A stretch of 60,000 nt of DNA from Adiantum capillus-veneris (GCA_014529385.2 CM043969.1:16508446-16568445); one strand, 5' to 3'. Shown: positions 11,049 through 22,929, counted from the first letter of the stretch. Made by a program: numbers and translations. The notes: a model not told the origin generated them from the sequence alone.

Positions 11049-11596
11049 TACAAAGATTTGTTCACCTCCATCACTGTAGGTGTTTCCAACCCTCTTTCCT
11101 TTATGTTTACGTTGACAATTGGAAGGATGTCATCCATGTTGCATCCCGAAATTGCTTCGGCTACCTTTGTTTTGGAGCGTCTTGTACTTACCATTTTAGA
11201 CCATTGTCGCCTTACTTTTGGTGCAAGATGTAGCAGCTGTGGCCATGTAATCTTCGGTCCTTGCTTTGACACATCCAATGTTAGATCATAGGGCTTAGAA
11301 CTTTCCCCTAGCTGGAAGTCGGTGATGCCCAATTTCCGTCGTGGCCTGGATGGCCACTTGCTAGTTTCTCCTCTCATGCTTCTCTCATCATCTGATTGTG
11401 TAGCCTTCTCCCTCCTAGCTCTTTTCACAGTCATGGCCTCAAGTGGTTCTAAAAAGGTTACCTTCTCCTTACCCTTGTCCCTCTCCTTTGCTCTGGGTGG
11501 ATCCACTACTACGTCTTTTCCTTTCTCTTCTAGCCTTATGATGTTTACAGGGCGATCAGGTGGTGGGGCTGGTGGAATGGATGCTTGTAGTGGTGT
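11048..11596 (-). CDS. E2 gag-protease linker and start of the retropepsin
   Basis: An open stretch rich in Lys, Arg and Pro, in the same frame as gag and separated from it by one TAA codon at 11597-11599. It ends in PTVMEVNKSL, where the retropepsin active site begins. One base more would read PTV-DGGEQ and join the frame of the RT ORF, so the catalytic Asp is straddled by a one-base shift. The lone in-frame stop after gag recalls gag-pol expression by stop-codon readthrough in some elements; simple decay is equally possible. Confidence 0.65.
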   Translation of the reverse strand, partial: TPLQASIPPAPPPDRPVNIIRLEEKGKDVVVDPPRAKERDKGKEKVTFLEPLEAMTVKRARREKATQSDDERSMRGETSKWPSRPRRKLGITDFQLGESSKPYDLTLDVSKQGPKITWPQLLHLAPKVRRQWSKMVSTRRSKTKVAEAISGCNMDDILPIVNVNIKERGLETPTVMEVNKSL

Positions 11597-12505
11597 TTAG
11601 GGTGGACGTAGAATTTGTGTTGGTGGGGTTGGTGCTCGGGGTGGGGGTGTTCTTTCTCTAGGGGGTGACAATTGGTTCCTCCTACCTCCTCTATTATAGT
11701 TTTGTCGTGGTTTGGGACAGTAGTACATACCGTGACCGTCTTCTCCGCAGTTGTAGCAATGATACTCCCTGTTTTGTCGTCGTGCTCTTCCAGGGTCTTG
11801 ATCTCTTTCTTGACTCCTCCCTTGTTGTATTAAGTGGACAGACAAATTCTGCAGTTGGTCAGTAATATGGGCCAACATATCTTGTTGGTCATCTCTTACC
11901 CCAAGAGCCGGTGGTGGTGGTGGAATGGTGGTTTTTGTAGTTGCTGGTCGACGTGATGTTGCTGTTTCTGTTGACTCAGTTTCTTTGGCTTTCATTCGCA
12001 GCTTCTTGTCCTTAAGGCGAGCAATCTCAACGGCTAACTCGGACGTAGCCGGGAATCTATCTTTCACCTTCTCCTTGAGAAGCGGCCATAAGCCATGCGT
12101 GAACCGATCTTTTTTTAGAAAATCGGGTGCGGCTTCCCCCCTTGCCAATGACTCAACCCACCGTTCCCACAAATCCACAAATTTGGACTCATAGGTGGCA
12201 TATTCTAAAAGACCCTCCTGCTTCAAGTCTCTCAACTTGTCCCACAACTTTTCTGAAGTGGTACCTCCCCCAAAGCGCCTCTTAAAAAAGGTTTTTAAGG
12301 GTTCCCAATCATCCTTGGTTGCTTGTGGAAGTGCATTGTACCATGATCTAGCTTCTAGCTTCATGAGATGCTTAAAGATTCTAACCCGGGACTCATTCGT
12401 ATCTTTGTTGCTCACTACACATGCTACTTCAAAGTCATCTAGGAAGTCTATTACCAAATCCTCCCCCTTCTTTCCTTTAAACGTTGGAAATGCTACACTT
12501 GCCAT
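11597..12505 (-). CDS. E2 gag
   Basis: About 302 codons from the likely start MASVAFPTFKGKKGEDL at 12505; an upstream in-frame Met adds ten residues. It holds the Retrotrans_gag core (ARSWYNALPQATKDDWEPL, FFKRRFG), a Lys-rich helix, Pro-rich stretches and one CCHC knuckle, CYNCGEDGHGMYYC (C-x2-C-x4-H-x4-C). It would form the particle and bind RNA. Full length and uninterrupted. Confidence 0.9.
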   Translation of the reverse strand: MASVAFPTFKGKKGEDLVIDFLDDFEVACVVSNKDTNESRVRIFKHLMKLEARSWYNALPQATKDDWEPLKTFFKRRFGGGTTSEKLWDKLRDLKQEGLLEYATYESKFVDLWERWVESLARGEAAPDFLKKDRFTHGLWPLLKEKVKDRFPATSELAVEIARLKDKKLRMKAKETESTETATSRRPATTKTTIPPPPPALGVRDDQQDMLAHITDQLQNLSVHLIQQGRSQERDQDPGRARRQNREYHCYNCGEDGHGMYYCPKPRQNYNRGGRRNQLSPPRERTPPPRAPTPPTQILRPP

Positions 12506-12535
12506 GATTACTGAGAGAGAGCTAGAAAGACACAC

Positions 12536-13341
12536 TGCTTAACTTGGAAAAAAAAAATTCTTATTTACAAGGAGGCGTGTATACCCTCTTATACTAGGAC
12601 ATAGATTAAAACTTCAAATGGTACATTGCCTTGTACCAAAGGTAAGACAAATGGTTGATCTGATGCCAGAACCTCAAAAAATCGCTCCCCACCCAGCATG
12701 GTGTCAATGACGTGCTGATAGTGATCCTTCAAATCCAGTATTACCTTGATTGAGCGTACACGTATTGGTATGTGTGATATGTCTTGAGGTAGGTTGTACT
12801 GATTTATGTGAAGCTTAGAGGTGCTTAGTCACTGTCCAAGCTTGTGGGAGAGGGTGGTGTTGTTTCCTGAAACAAACTCAGTAGATCCCTAGTTTCTCTA
12901 GTGAGAGTGTGAGCCAATGATTCCGTTATCTGTGCTGCAGCATCAGGTGCGACTTGAAAACTAACTGTGATAATTACCTCAGTGACTTGAGTTACCCGAT
13001 TCTCAAAGTAGAATAGTGTTGATTCTCTATTGTGTAGAGCTCATTCCATTTTGTTGTTGTGGGTTGGTTGTAGGTTGCAGACATGGTTTCGACCTTCTCC
13101 TTCTTCTTCTTGGCACTTGGCCTATGTATATCCACTGGGTTTGGCGTGTTGGTTGACTCTCCCACTGCAAATCGATTACCGTTACGCCCTGCACGCGAGC
13201 TTCGATGGAGATGCGAAGTTCGTCTAGTTGTGCTTGGAGCTCTTCTTCTTCTGTCGTCCAATTAGCAAATCCTGCTAGCCATTCATCCATTCACAATAGT
13301 TTAGGGGTTTCAGTCTTGTAAACTGAAGGGTTTCATGAAAA
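12536..13341 (-). other. E2 5' leader
   Basis: About 800 bases between gag and the primer-binding site. Short overlapping frames occur (about 13027-13290), but none resembles a known family, so I treat it as untranslated leader. Confidence 0.6.
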
Positions 13342-13361
13342 GATCCTCAGTGGGGGCACCA
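13342..13361 (-). promoter_or_regulatory. E2 primer-binding site
   Basis: The minus strand reads TGGTGCCCCCACTGAGGATC, two bases from the LTR edge at 13364. TGG is the expected start for pairing with a tRNA CCA end. I cannot name the tRNA with confidence. Confidence 0.65.
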
Positions 13362-13363
13362 AA

Positions 13364-13573
13364 TGACGGGAGCAAAGCGAACCCCAAACCCCGATGGCCT
13401 CTAAAACACCGGGGACCGAATGGCGCGCCTCGAGCCTGTCATGGTAAAGCAAACAGGGGGCACCACCTAGCTTCAGCGGCTAGGACGCAAACAACACACC
13501 ACCATAACAAAGTTTTCATCCAAGAGAGATGGATGCTTGGGAGTAATGATGAAGAGGAAAGGGAATGAGATCA

Positions 13574-13632
<59 letters not shown>

Positions 13633-14953
13633 GGGAGGGGGTATAGCGGCTTAGTACTTAGGCACCACAAAAGGATGGCGAATCCGCACACCCTTCACAC
13701 ATACACAAGCTCACTCCAAACACAAGACTAAGTGGCGATTCCGCACACCTCACATGGGCAAAACATTGCAAGAAAACATACTCACAAAACCTCAAGCTTT
13801 ATTTAGAGAATAAGGCGATGAAATGGGGAGCATAGGGTAGGGGAATGAGAAGGGAGAGCGTGGTAGAGCACATGGCGGATAGGTGGGAGTTGATGGCGAA
13901 GACTCGCACGAGGGTTATGGCCATCATCCTTCATTTAGTTTCCCTTCATCTTCCATAGCCCAAGGGTGTAGAGGTCATGCTCAAGACGAGCATGGTGATT
14001 GCGGTGATGGTGATGCTGTGGGTGTGTGTGTGTGCACTAGGCACACACAGTGCATAGTGTACTCTTTGGTGATGGTGTGTGTGTATTTAGTGTGATGGTG
14101 ACCCCTCCTTATATAGGGAAGGAGGGGGGAGAAATTCTAGAATTTAGAAATGAAGAAATCATTATCTACATAGGCCATGTGACTGTGGGTCCCACTTGTC
14201 TGGCTGTGTGTATATGTGCCAGAACAGCAGTCTCATGAGAAAGAGACTAAGAGAGAGAGAGATGGGTTGATGAAAAAAGGTGAGAGGTGACATGGAGAAT
14301 AAAGTAGTTACAAGAGGGGAGAGAGGGGAGTGTGTTCAGAGGTGAATCTGTGTGCAGATGTGTGTGAACACAAGAAAAATCAGGTAACCACCGGGTGGGG
14401 ATGGGTCTGTGGGCACCTTTTTCAGTGAAACTGAGTGTGTGTGAGTGTGGGAGAGGTTATTTAGCTACAAGACAAGAGACATGGCGCCCTTTAGAGAGAG
14501 AGAGGGGGGTATTTGGGTCATGGGATATGATAGGAGAGAGAAAGAGGGGGTGGGGTATACTATTTTGAAAGATAGGGTAAGTTGCATGTGAGTTAGGGTG
14601 CATTATTGGTGAGTTATAATGCATTATTGGTGAGAGGTGGGGTAGCTTGAGGGGAGAGAGAAAGGATAAAGGACAAGGGTAAGAGAGAGGGGATTGACCT
14701 TTTGAGTGGAGGAGAGGAAAAGGGACACCCGGCGGGGCAACAGTGAAGAAAAAGGAGGCAAGGTGGGGATGGGCTACCCCGCAGGCATGAGGTGGCCTAT
14801 TTTACCTTTCTTATATATTTACATTATCATAATTTATTTTTTTTCTTACTTTTTCCAATGCCTTTTATCACTCCCTCCCTAAGAGGGGGTTTTCATGGGG
14901 TGGGGACGAGAGAAGAGGGGTATGGGAGCTTGGCTTGTGAAAAGCCCCCATCA
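13364..14953 (-). repeat. E2 5' LTR
   Basis: This 1590-bp LTR nearly matches 5637-7236. It begins TGACGGGAGC beside the primer-binding site and ends GCCCCCATCA before the GCAC duplication. It would drive transcription to the left. Confidence 0.93.
14108..14117 (-). promoter_or_regulatory. TATA box of the E2 promoter
   Basis: The minus strand reads CCTATATAAG, placing the transcript start about 30 bases to the left, inside the LTR. Confidence 0.65.
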
Positions 14954-15373
14954 GCACCCTTGGGGCAACTGGGCTAGGGAGCTGACATGTGTCCCCTATT
15001 CCCTTTGTGTAAAGTGAGATTGCTAGAGTGTGTGTGTGTTTCTCTCTCATCCCCTACTAAAAGGGCTCGCCCCCATCAAGATAGGGATGTGGGAAGACTT
15101 TTGAGTCTTCTTACAAGCTTCCAATATTTCCTAGGTTTTGACCATTGGACCTTACCTTTGAATTTTGGAACCTTACTATTTTGAAAGTCTTAATGGGCCA
15201 AACCTTAAGGTCTTTGAAGCCCATTGTTGCACATTTCTCTCTTGTAGATGCCCCCCCCTTTGGATCCCTATTTTCCTTCCTTTGGATCCCTACTGTGACT
15301 GGTCTGCCAACCTAACCAATATTCTAGCTTTTTCTCCCTTGGTACTTTCCCATATTAAATGATCAGTTTAACA
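14954..15373 (-). repeat. E1 5' LTR, part right of the E2 insertion (end uncertain)
   Basis: Non-coding sequence following the target duplication; it should be the continuation of the E1 LTR split by E2. It repeats a GACATGTGTCCCC phrase also present near 5357. A possible LTR end is TTTAACA at about 15367-15373, partly complementary to the TGTAAC start, but no second copy is available to prove it. Confidence 0.4.
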
Positions 15374-16293
15374 TGAGAAAATTATTTAGGAGAATTAGAT
15401 AATAGTAATTATAGCAGAATTAATCATGCACATTAAACACTTTTGGGTGCACACACACTAATAATTGGTATTTTTTACCAATTTTTAGGTGCTCACACAC
15501 AATGGTTAATCTTGTCGAAATTGCAATTTGAATTCACACATCTCTAATTGGGCATGAACACAACACAAATCAATAATCACAATTGAAAAATCATTAAACA
15601 CACATTGATATTGAGGTGCAGAAACAAGCAAAATAGTGCATACACATTGATATTGAGGTGCACAAACAAGAAAAATAGTGCATACACACCTAAAATTAGG
15701 TATACACACACTCAAATAGAATGCACACCATTCAATCATGCAATTAGATCAATTCGGCACACGGTTAGCAATGTACATTCACCAATTAGCAATTGAACTT
15801 GTCAATTCCATACGCCTCCAAATCTGAAAAATTTTGGCATTACGACGGCATGAAAATGAACATTTCAAAAAATTTCAAAGCATAACAGAGCATCGACATG
15901 GTGTTAATTAACATAGCATAGCATAGCATCGATATGGTGTTGTATCATCATCATGGCATCTCTACTCATCTCTACACATGTTTAGATTCTAGGGAGGTTG
16001 AGAATATCACCTTGTTTACTTTTCCAATGAAGATCGGCTGAACGGTTGGAATCTCCAATCCTTAGTAGAAAATTAATGTGTAAGTTAGAAAAAAAATTAG
16101 TGAAATTAGCAAGAGGTTAGTGTGAAATTAGAGTGTGTAGACACACAATTGGCAAGATATGGTGACAAATTAGGGAAAAATGAACACATTGCTTCATGCA
16201 CACACATCCAAAATCCACAAAACCATAAATACACAAGTGAAATTAGTGAGGAAACACATCCGATTATGCCATAATTACACTAGCGTAGGCCAT
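15374..16293 (-). other. AT-rich non-coding stretch, probably E3 leader remnant
   Basis: No credible coding frame. It lies on the internal side of a primer-binding site, so at least its right end is leader of a minus-strand element whose genes have been lost. It holds a 42-bp tandem duplication. Confidence 0.45.
15601..15684. repeat. Tandem duplication, 2 x 42 bp
   Basis: Units 15601-15642 and 15643-15684 both begin CACATTGATATTGAGGTGCA and differ at two bases. Confidence 0.9.
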
Positions 16294-16313
16294 CATCCCT
16301 GGAAATGGCGCCA
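16294..16313 (-). promoter_or_regulatory. E3 primer-binding site
   Basis: The minus strand reads TGGCGCCATTTCCAGGGATG, starting with the TGGCGCC typical of plant Ty3/gypsy primer sites. It lies two bases from an LTR edge at 16316. Confidence 0.75.
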
Positions 16314-16315
16314 AA

Positions 16316-17060
16316 TGTTGGGGGTACCATCGTAGCTTAGCTCGAACGACCAACAAAATTATCAATCCGGAGAGATGAGCTACCCGGCTAGGGCGTGGAG
16401 ACACTCACACAATTAGTGAGCTAATCATGGCAACTCGAATGGTGACTCTATGAGGTAAGCTTCTTGGCCTATGGAGGAGCTAAACCACATTGATTGGCAA
16501 TCTCCACATCCACTTCCCTTCACCTAAATCAACCCAATCACACACACTAATGATTACAAGACGCACATATCACTAATCCTATCATGTAACATACTAATAA
16601 CAAGCACACACACATAGATCTATTGAGCACCACACTCCAATGAAACCTACATACACACATAAGAAAAAGGAGCAATCACACAAGATTAGAGAGGGAATAA
16701 CCACTAATTAGCTACGATCTAGCTAATCAAAGCGTCATTAGCAATCACATGAAGTATGAGAGAGCCATAGTGAAAGAGAATTAAGCAGTGATTAGTGTTA
16801 ATCAAGTCACATGAGCAAGGAGAAGCTCAAGGATTCATAGCCACACAGCTCATGAGCTCTCACCAACGAGTGGTCTCAACAAATGATCTTGAGAACCCTA
16901 ATTTCTTTTACACATTGCCTTATATACCTAGGGTAAATTATGCAATGTTCGGGCACCCAAGGCCTTTAGGGCTTCACCACTTACTGATTCTATAACCTAA
17001 GCACACTAACTAACCTGTCCTTTACAGCTTGGAACTCCCATTAAGCCCGTAACACATTAA
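16316..17060 (-). repeat. E3 5' LTR remnant (right end uncertain)
   Basis: It starts TGTTGGGGGTACC beside the primer site and carries a minus-strand TATA box, GTATATAAGG, at about 16919-16928. No second copy is present, so the right end is a guess; it may reach further toward 17500. Confidence 0.55.
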
Positions 17061-17879
17061 AAATAGTACAATGGCTTGAAATAAATCGAGAATTTACAAT
17101 ACATTACCATTTTTGGAAAATGTGAAAAATGTGTAGCTCCAATCTTTACTGCTTCTTCATGTTGATCTTTGATGTGCATCTGTAAGGCTCGGTCTTTAGT
17201 AGATTTGACGTCGGCTCAGTTAACACGGACTTTTCCACATAGTTTGCAGGATTTGAGTTTACCTGATGACGCCTATTTTTTTGAGCAATTTGGCACATAT
17301 TATGGACTGTAATGGCAAACCTTTAGCATTTAGGCTACAAGAATTCATAAAACTGATATTTCCATCGTAAAATGCGTTGTAAATTGGTTTGGCATATTCA
17401 GCGGGTCCACAAAGTGTAAAATTCCATGTCCGAAATGTGCAATGTATCTCAAAAATTGAAGGGTTCTAGGAGTTCTTTTTTAGGTGCAAAATGAAAGGTC
17501 GAATACCTTAGCCAATATTGTACTCATTTCAAAATTTGAATATCAAGAAAGAAAGGGAAATTGGGGAAGTATTGTGAAAGGTGGTTGAAAGTTGAGTCTC
17601 TCTCTACCTTTAACTTCTCTAACATGAGTCTTTTCAAACTCTCTTGCATTGGCAGAAATCTTGCTTCTCTATTCTATGCGTGCTTTCTTGCCATATCCAT
17701 GGAAGGCAAGGGAGACAGTGAGGATGATGGAGATGATGATTTTCTGTGTGCCATAGCCATTGCTTGATACCTTGAGTGTGTGTGGGGATTTGCTTGGTTA
17801 TGTGGGTCTCTTCTTACAGCTTTCATGGTGAGAGGCCAAGCGTCAATAAATACTTTGCTTGCTTGTTAGCCTGGGATGT
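17061..17879. other. No gene recognised
   Basis: A 68-codon frame at 17561-17767 ends in an acidic stretch but resembles nothing I know. The remainder is AT-rich and could be the end of E3 plus the leader of the E4 relic. Confidence 0.3.
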
Positions 17880-20009
17880 GTTCATTTGAGAGAATGGATG
17901 AGAGTGGTGTTCATAACCCTAGAGGAGGATGACACCACCTGGTTCGACTCTGTTGAACATAGAAATTCTGAATCAATGGAGGAGGTATTTGATGAGTTTA
18001 TCGAGGAACTCTCTCAAAGAGGGATAGCTCATAATACAGTCTCACAAATCCATAAGTTCAAGCAGAAAGAGGGATAATTCGTTAGAAAGGTAGGCTTAAG
18101 GTTGAAGCTCTACATAAAATTCTTCCTTGCAAAAGAATTACCAACTTAGTCCCAATTCCTGCTGATATTTATCTAAGGACTGAGAAATGCAGGTCTTCAA
18201 AAGGATTTGAAGAAGAGCTCAAGTTTAAACGAGTTGACCAAGGAGGCTCTATACCCAGTAGACAATTGTGTTGTCTACAAGGAAGCCGACTACAATGACT
18301 TAGAGGGAAATGACTCATCATCACAGCAAAGTGGAGCTAAGTCTACAAAGTCAGCACAAAAGAGCGAGGTATTGATAAATCACGAGAAACTTGTTGAGGA
18401 AGTTCTCAAATGGATAAGCCCATTTGTTGCTAAGCCACAAGCTAAGCAGCCTAAGTGGTGTGCCATTTAGTAGAAATGGAGGAATCACACTGAAAAAGAG
18501 TGTCACTACAACAAGGGTTATGTGAGAGAGCTGCAGTATGCCCCACCAGACCAAGTAGCACCTCCTCAGGTACCACCAATGCCTAGGTATACGGTAGGAA
18601 ATTTACCAGGATTAGGAGGAATTGAACGGCCACAGCCAGTTTTGGAGCAACAACCACCTTTGCTAGGAACATGACCAATTGGCATTAGATATACACCCAC
18701 TATAGAGGAATCAAAGGAACAAGCTTTAGTGGCTGTGTATTACAAAGAGCCAAGTGAATACGGGGCTAGTTCAACATACTATCCACCCGAAGAGCCAAAA
18801 TAATTTGAACCTTGGAGCATGATTGGGAATGTTGGACCACCAACAATAGCTCATGATGCAAGAGAAGGTAGATATAGTTTGGATGAATGCACATTGTTGT
18901 TCATAGCCAATGGTGGGTTAACAGAACCAAGACCTGTCTATCAATAGAGAGCGTCTCTAGGAGCGCCTAGCCAATCTTTAGGATTGTGCTACAAGTGTGG
19001 TGGTGACCATCTTATAAAAGAATTCCCTCTCACACAAAGATCATGAGAGTGAATGTGTATTGTCCATATTGCGGCATTACTCATTTGATCATCGACTGTC
19101 CGAAAAACCCAAATAAAATAGTGAAAACTACATTAAACATAATGGGGGAGATCCCATGAAAGTAGCGGTTGAAAAAATGAAACGGTGATACCTATACATG
19201 TCATCACAAGAGTGAAAGCTCAAAAAGAAAGATAAGAACCGATAATTGAGGAACCTAAAAGAGGTGCGCTTAGTAATGAACAAAAAAGTCAACGAAACAC
19301 CTAGAAAGCTAGGAAGGCACGCATGAAAGCTAGGAAGGAACGTGAATATCTAGATAGCCATTGAGAAGGAGTTAAAACGAACTAGGGACATGTTAGATAG
19401 ATTAGAGAATCAAAATAACCTTGAGTTGGAAATCCCTGTGACCAGAGAACCTAATGAGAAAAAGAGACCAAAGAGTGCAAAGTCTAGAGGATCTGTACTA
19501 GTTGAAAAAGTGAATGAACCTCTAGACGCACTTATGAAAGCCTATAAGGTGCGACTTCAAACTAAGAAAAACGAGGAACAAAAATGGATGACATATCTTT
19601 ATGCAGAGTTAGAAAAGAAAAGGTTAGAGATGTGTCAAAATATAATCGAAACTGCCCAAGCTTTGCTAGAGCCACCGGCAAGTAAGCGAAAGAGTTGGAT
19701 AGAAGTTCCATCTCCAACACCAATAATCCCACTAAGGCATGAAACTAAAGGGACAATTGAGAATTCCACAAATGAAATAGAAAAGCCAAGGGTAGTGATG
19801 AATACCACAGATCAGGCATCTAAGGGTTTTCATCTTATAAAATACCAGAGACTTGTAGAGAGTATGACGGCTTAGATGATTTATGGAGGCAAATACAAGA
19901 AGAAAACGATGCGAAAGTGTTGAGTCATAGAGTCAATAAAACTACTAAGGGGAGGAATGTTTTTCTTCGACCTATAGTAGAGTTTGAGGTAGGATCTCAA
20001 GCTGACCTG
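17880..20009 (+). pseudogene. E4 gag relic, same family as E7
   Basis: The only plus-strand element. Broken frames match the E7 gag region step by step: TTWFDSVEH, HNTVSQIHKFKQKEG, LTKEALYPVDNCVVY, YAPPDQ, a knuckle CYKCGGDHL, and a C-terminal segment EPLDALMKAY (161 open codons, 19390-19875). The relic stops at GSQADL, where the copia element has inserted, and resumes beyond it. Many stops and frameshifts show age. It is useful as an out-copy for judging which breaks in E7 are new. Confidence 0.85.
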
Positions 20010-20193
20010 TGAAGGAGTATGAGCGGAAGTGCGACGTGAGAGAGAGTGCGAGACGAGGATATGGTGAACTCGCTCTACTGTAATGTGTAGAGCATAGTGA
20101 GTTCTTATTAGGTTTTTACAAAAGAATATGTGTACATACCTGGTGGCCCGCCCACTTACCTGGGCGACCACATTGGGCTTTATACCCCAAAAA
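20010..20193 (-). repeat. Copia 3' LTR
   Basis: 184 bp from TGAAGGAG to CCCCAAAAA, beside the polypurine tract. Its U3 holds a minus-strand TATA box, GGTATAAAG, at 20178-20186. The terminal dinucleotide next to the PPT is TT rather than the expected TG, probably one substitution. Confidence 0.75.
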
Positions 20194-20203
20194 CCTCCCA
20201 CTT
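20194..20203 (-). promoter_or_regulatory. Copia polypurine tract
   Basis: The minus strand reads AAGTGGGAGG immediately before the 3' LTR, a form common in plant copia elements. Confidence 0.7.
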
Positions 20204-20279
20204 AAAGTCCAATGTGGTACTTTAAGTGTGAGAGAAGGTACTATACAAGCTAATATACAAGAGATGTAGAGAAGTGATG

Positions 20280-20800
20280 TACTACCCTACACCTAACTGC
20301 TTGTGAAAATGCACAAAGCTCTCTGAGGAAAGTCCTTTTGTAAGTAGATCAGTAGGATTTTCTGTGGTGTGAACTTTGACAAGCTGAAGTTGCTTATCCT
20401 CGAGCATTTCCCTAATGAAATGATACTTCACATCCACATGCTTTGTCTTTTAGTGATAAACTGGATTGCGAGCCAATTGTATAGCACTTTGACTATCACA
20501 ATATAACACAGGCATCTCTTCTTTGATTCCCAAATCTGTTACTAGTCGATTAAGCCAAATTGATTCTTTGCATGCCTCTGATGCTGCAACATATTCAGCC
20601 TCTGTAGTAGACTGAGTAACACAATCTTGTAATCTAGAACGCCATGATACTGCTCCACCAGCCAATGTAAAGACATACCCTGATGTAGACCTTCGGTTGT
20701 CTAAGTCACCTGCATAATCTGAGTCTGTAAAACCCTTTACACTTAGCTCCTAACTCCCATAGCATATACGCATACTCTTTGTAGCTTTCAGGTATCTCAA
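20280..20800 (-). pseudogene. Copia RNase H
   Basis: Copia RNase H in pieces: GFTDSDYAGDLDNRRSTSGY, then AVSWRSRLQDCVTQSTTEAEY, LYCDSQSAIQLARNPVYH, and a C-terminal LLTKGLSSESFVHFHKQLG ending near 20283. Three catalytic acids (TDSD, TEAE, YCD) are visible. Stop codons follow PVYH and precede GFTDSD. Confidence 0.88.
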
Positions 20801-21720
20801 TATTCCTTTCACTGCCTCCCAATGTTTCTTGCCTGGGTTTGACATGTATCGACTTACTACTACCACTGCAAATGCAATGTCTGGGCGAGTAGCAATCATT
20901 GCATACATCAAACTACCCACTGCAGACACATATGGAATCTTATCCATTTCAGCCTGTTCTTCCTCAGACACAGGACAATCTTGTTTGCTAAGTTTCACAT
21001 ATGGTGGCAATGGAACACTCAATGCCTTTCCCTTCTCCATATTGAAACTTTGCAAAACCTTGTCAATATACTATGTTTGAGATAACCAAATCAACTTCTT
21101 TGATCTCTCTCTCTCAATGCGCATACCAAGTATATGACTTGCCTCACCCATATCTTTCATGTCAAACGATTTTTCCATCTTTGACTTCAAAGCTGAAATT
21201 TCTTCCAAGTGCTTGCCAGCAATCAACATGTCATCCACATACAAAATAAGGATCAGCCAACTGCCATCCTTAGCCTTCTTTGTATATAGACAGTGATCGA
21301 ACTCACTACGTTTGTAGCCTTGAGAAAGCATAAACTTGTGGAACTTATGGTACCATGCCCTCGGTGATTGTTTTAAGCCATAAAGACTCTTTAACAACTG
21401 GCATACCAAATCTTCCTTGCCTTTCTCAACAAACCCTTCTGGCTGCTGCATGTAAATTTCCACATCTAAATCACCATGCAAGAACGCTGTTTGACATCCA
21501 TTTGGTGCAACACCAAATCTAATATGGCAACCAATGCAAGAAAGCATCTCAATGTAGTCATCTTGACCACCGGAGAGAAGACTTCATCAAAGTCAATGCC
21601 TTGTTCTTGCTTAAAGCCCTTGGCAACAAGCCTTGCTTTGTACTTTGGCTGACTATCATGAGCGGTGATCTTATACCTGTAAACCCATTTACAAGGTAGA
21701 GCCTTTTTGCCCTATGGTAA
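20801..21720 (-). pseudogene. Copia reverse transcriptase
   Basis: RVT_2-type [36 protein letters not shown] and the catalytic YVDDMLIAG are in the 158-codon frame at 21071-21547. The C-terminal part (VPLPPYVKLSKQDCP, VGSLMYAMIATRPDIAFAV) continues in 20750-21055. The N-terminal part lies upstream in another frame. Two stops or shifts break it. Confidence 0.9.
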
Positions 21721-22929
21721 TTTAACTAGCTTCCATGTCTGGTTTTTATGTAGAGATATCATCTCTGACTGCATGGCCAATTGCCAATTCCCGGAGTCCT
21801 TCACTTGCACTGCTTCCTTGTAACATGAAGGCTCATTGCAATCAGTCAACATGACATAGTTCATATATGGAACAAACCTATCAGGAGGTCGTGTGACACA
21901 TCCAGATCTACGCACAATAGGTGGCTCAGGCTCAGCCACAACCTGTGGTTCCAACCTATCCTGTCCTTGCTCCTCTTGAGCCCTGACATTTTTTCTTGCA
22001 CGTGCAGGTCCATCTTCTTGGAAGACGACTCTTCTAATCTCCTCAACCCTCTCTGGTTTATAATGATATTTGGCTTCATTAAAGTGAACATCATTGCTGC
22101 GGATAACCTTTCTGGATTCGGGATCCCAAAGTCTGTACCCCATCTCACCGGAATTACCATAGCCTAGAAAGATGCACTTTCTACTCTTTGGCTCAAGTTT
22201 GTTCCTAAATTCCTTTGGAACATGAGTATATGCCTCACAACCAAAGACTCTGAGATGCTTGTATGAGGGCATTTTGCATGACCATACCATCTCTGCTACT
22301 GAATCCTTCTACAAAACCTTGCTAGGAGATCTATTTATAAAATGAACAGCTATTGATACAGCTTTAGCCCAAAACCCATTTGGCAGTTGTGCATTAGACA
22401 ACATACTTCTAACCTTCTCTTGTATGGTCCTATTCATCCTCTCAGCAACACCATTTTGAGGAGGATTGTAAGGAGCAGTAAGTTCACGTTTTATACCTTT
22501 TGACTCACAAAAGTCTTGAAAAGCCTTTGAAACATACTCTCCACCATTGTCAGTGTGTAAGCATTTAAGCTTCTTGCCACTCTGATTCTCCACAAGTGTC
22601 ACAAACGTTTTGAAAACACTAAATGCTTCATCCTTGTGCTTGAGAAAGTAAACCCATACTTTCCTCGAGTAATCATCTATAAATGTCATAAAGTAAGAAG
22701 CTCCCCCTAGAGATAGGTTAGGCATAGGTCCACACAAATCACTATGAACAAGTGCCAACTGTGTATCTCTTCTACTGCTTCTATGCTTATGTGGTTGCTG
22801 TGTTTGCTTACCATACAGACAATGTTCACAGAATTCAAAATCATTAAATGACAAGCTAGGAAAACAACTAGAATGAGACAAGATTTCCATTCCCTTCTTG
22901 GACATATGTCCTAACCGGCTATGCCACAA
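21712..22929 (-). pseudogene. Copia integrase
   Basis: Two frames separated by one stop region near 22300. The first (22309-22929) holds the zinc-binding end (WHSRLGHMSKKGMEIL, CEHCLYGKQ) and the core with HSDLCGPM, FIDDYSRKVWVYF, LHTDNGGEY and NGVAERMNRT, supplying the D-D-E triad. The second holds HLRVFGCEAYTHVPKE and KCIFLGYG, the integrase C-terminal region. Confidence 0.9.

Larger units (their letters stand above)
5637..14953 (-). mobile_element. E2: near-complete Ty3/gypsy element with dual RNase H (Tat-like)
   Basis: A 9.3-kb element with two matching LTRs, primer site, gag, protease, RT, RNase H, a second RNase H, integrase and polypurine tract, all on the minus strand. The LTRs start TGACGGGAGC and end GCCCCCATCA. 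GCAC occurs on both outer flanks (5633-5636, 14954-14957), a 4-bp target duplication, or 5 bp with one mismatch. By eye the LTRs differ at about 20 substitutions in 1.59 kb plus GA-repeat length, so the insertion is fairly recent. The extra RNase H before integrase is a known mark of the plant Tat lineage. Frameshifts near 11070 and 7495 and a stop after gag leave its present activity doubtful. Confidence 0.92.

Noticed and set aside
15374-16293. E3 as a complete element
   Set aside because: Only one LTR edge, a primer site and possible leader are present; no gag or pol and no second LTR were found.
17561-17767. 68-codon plus-strand frame as a host gene
   Set aside because: Short, no recognisable domain, surrounded by retroelement sequence; composition alone does not support it.
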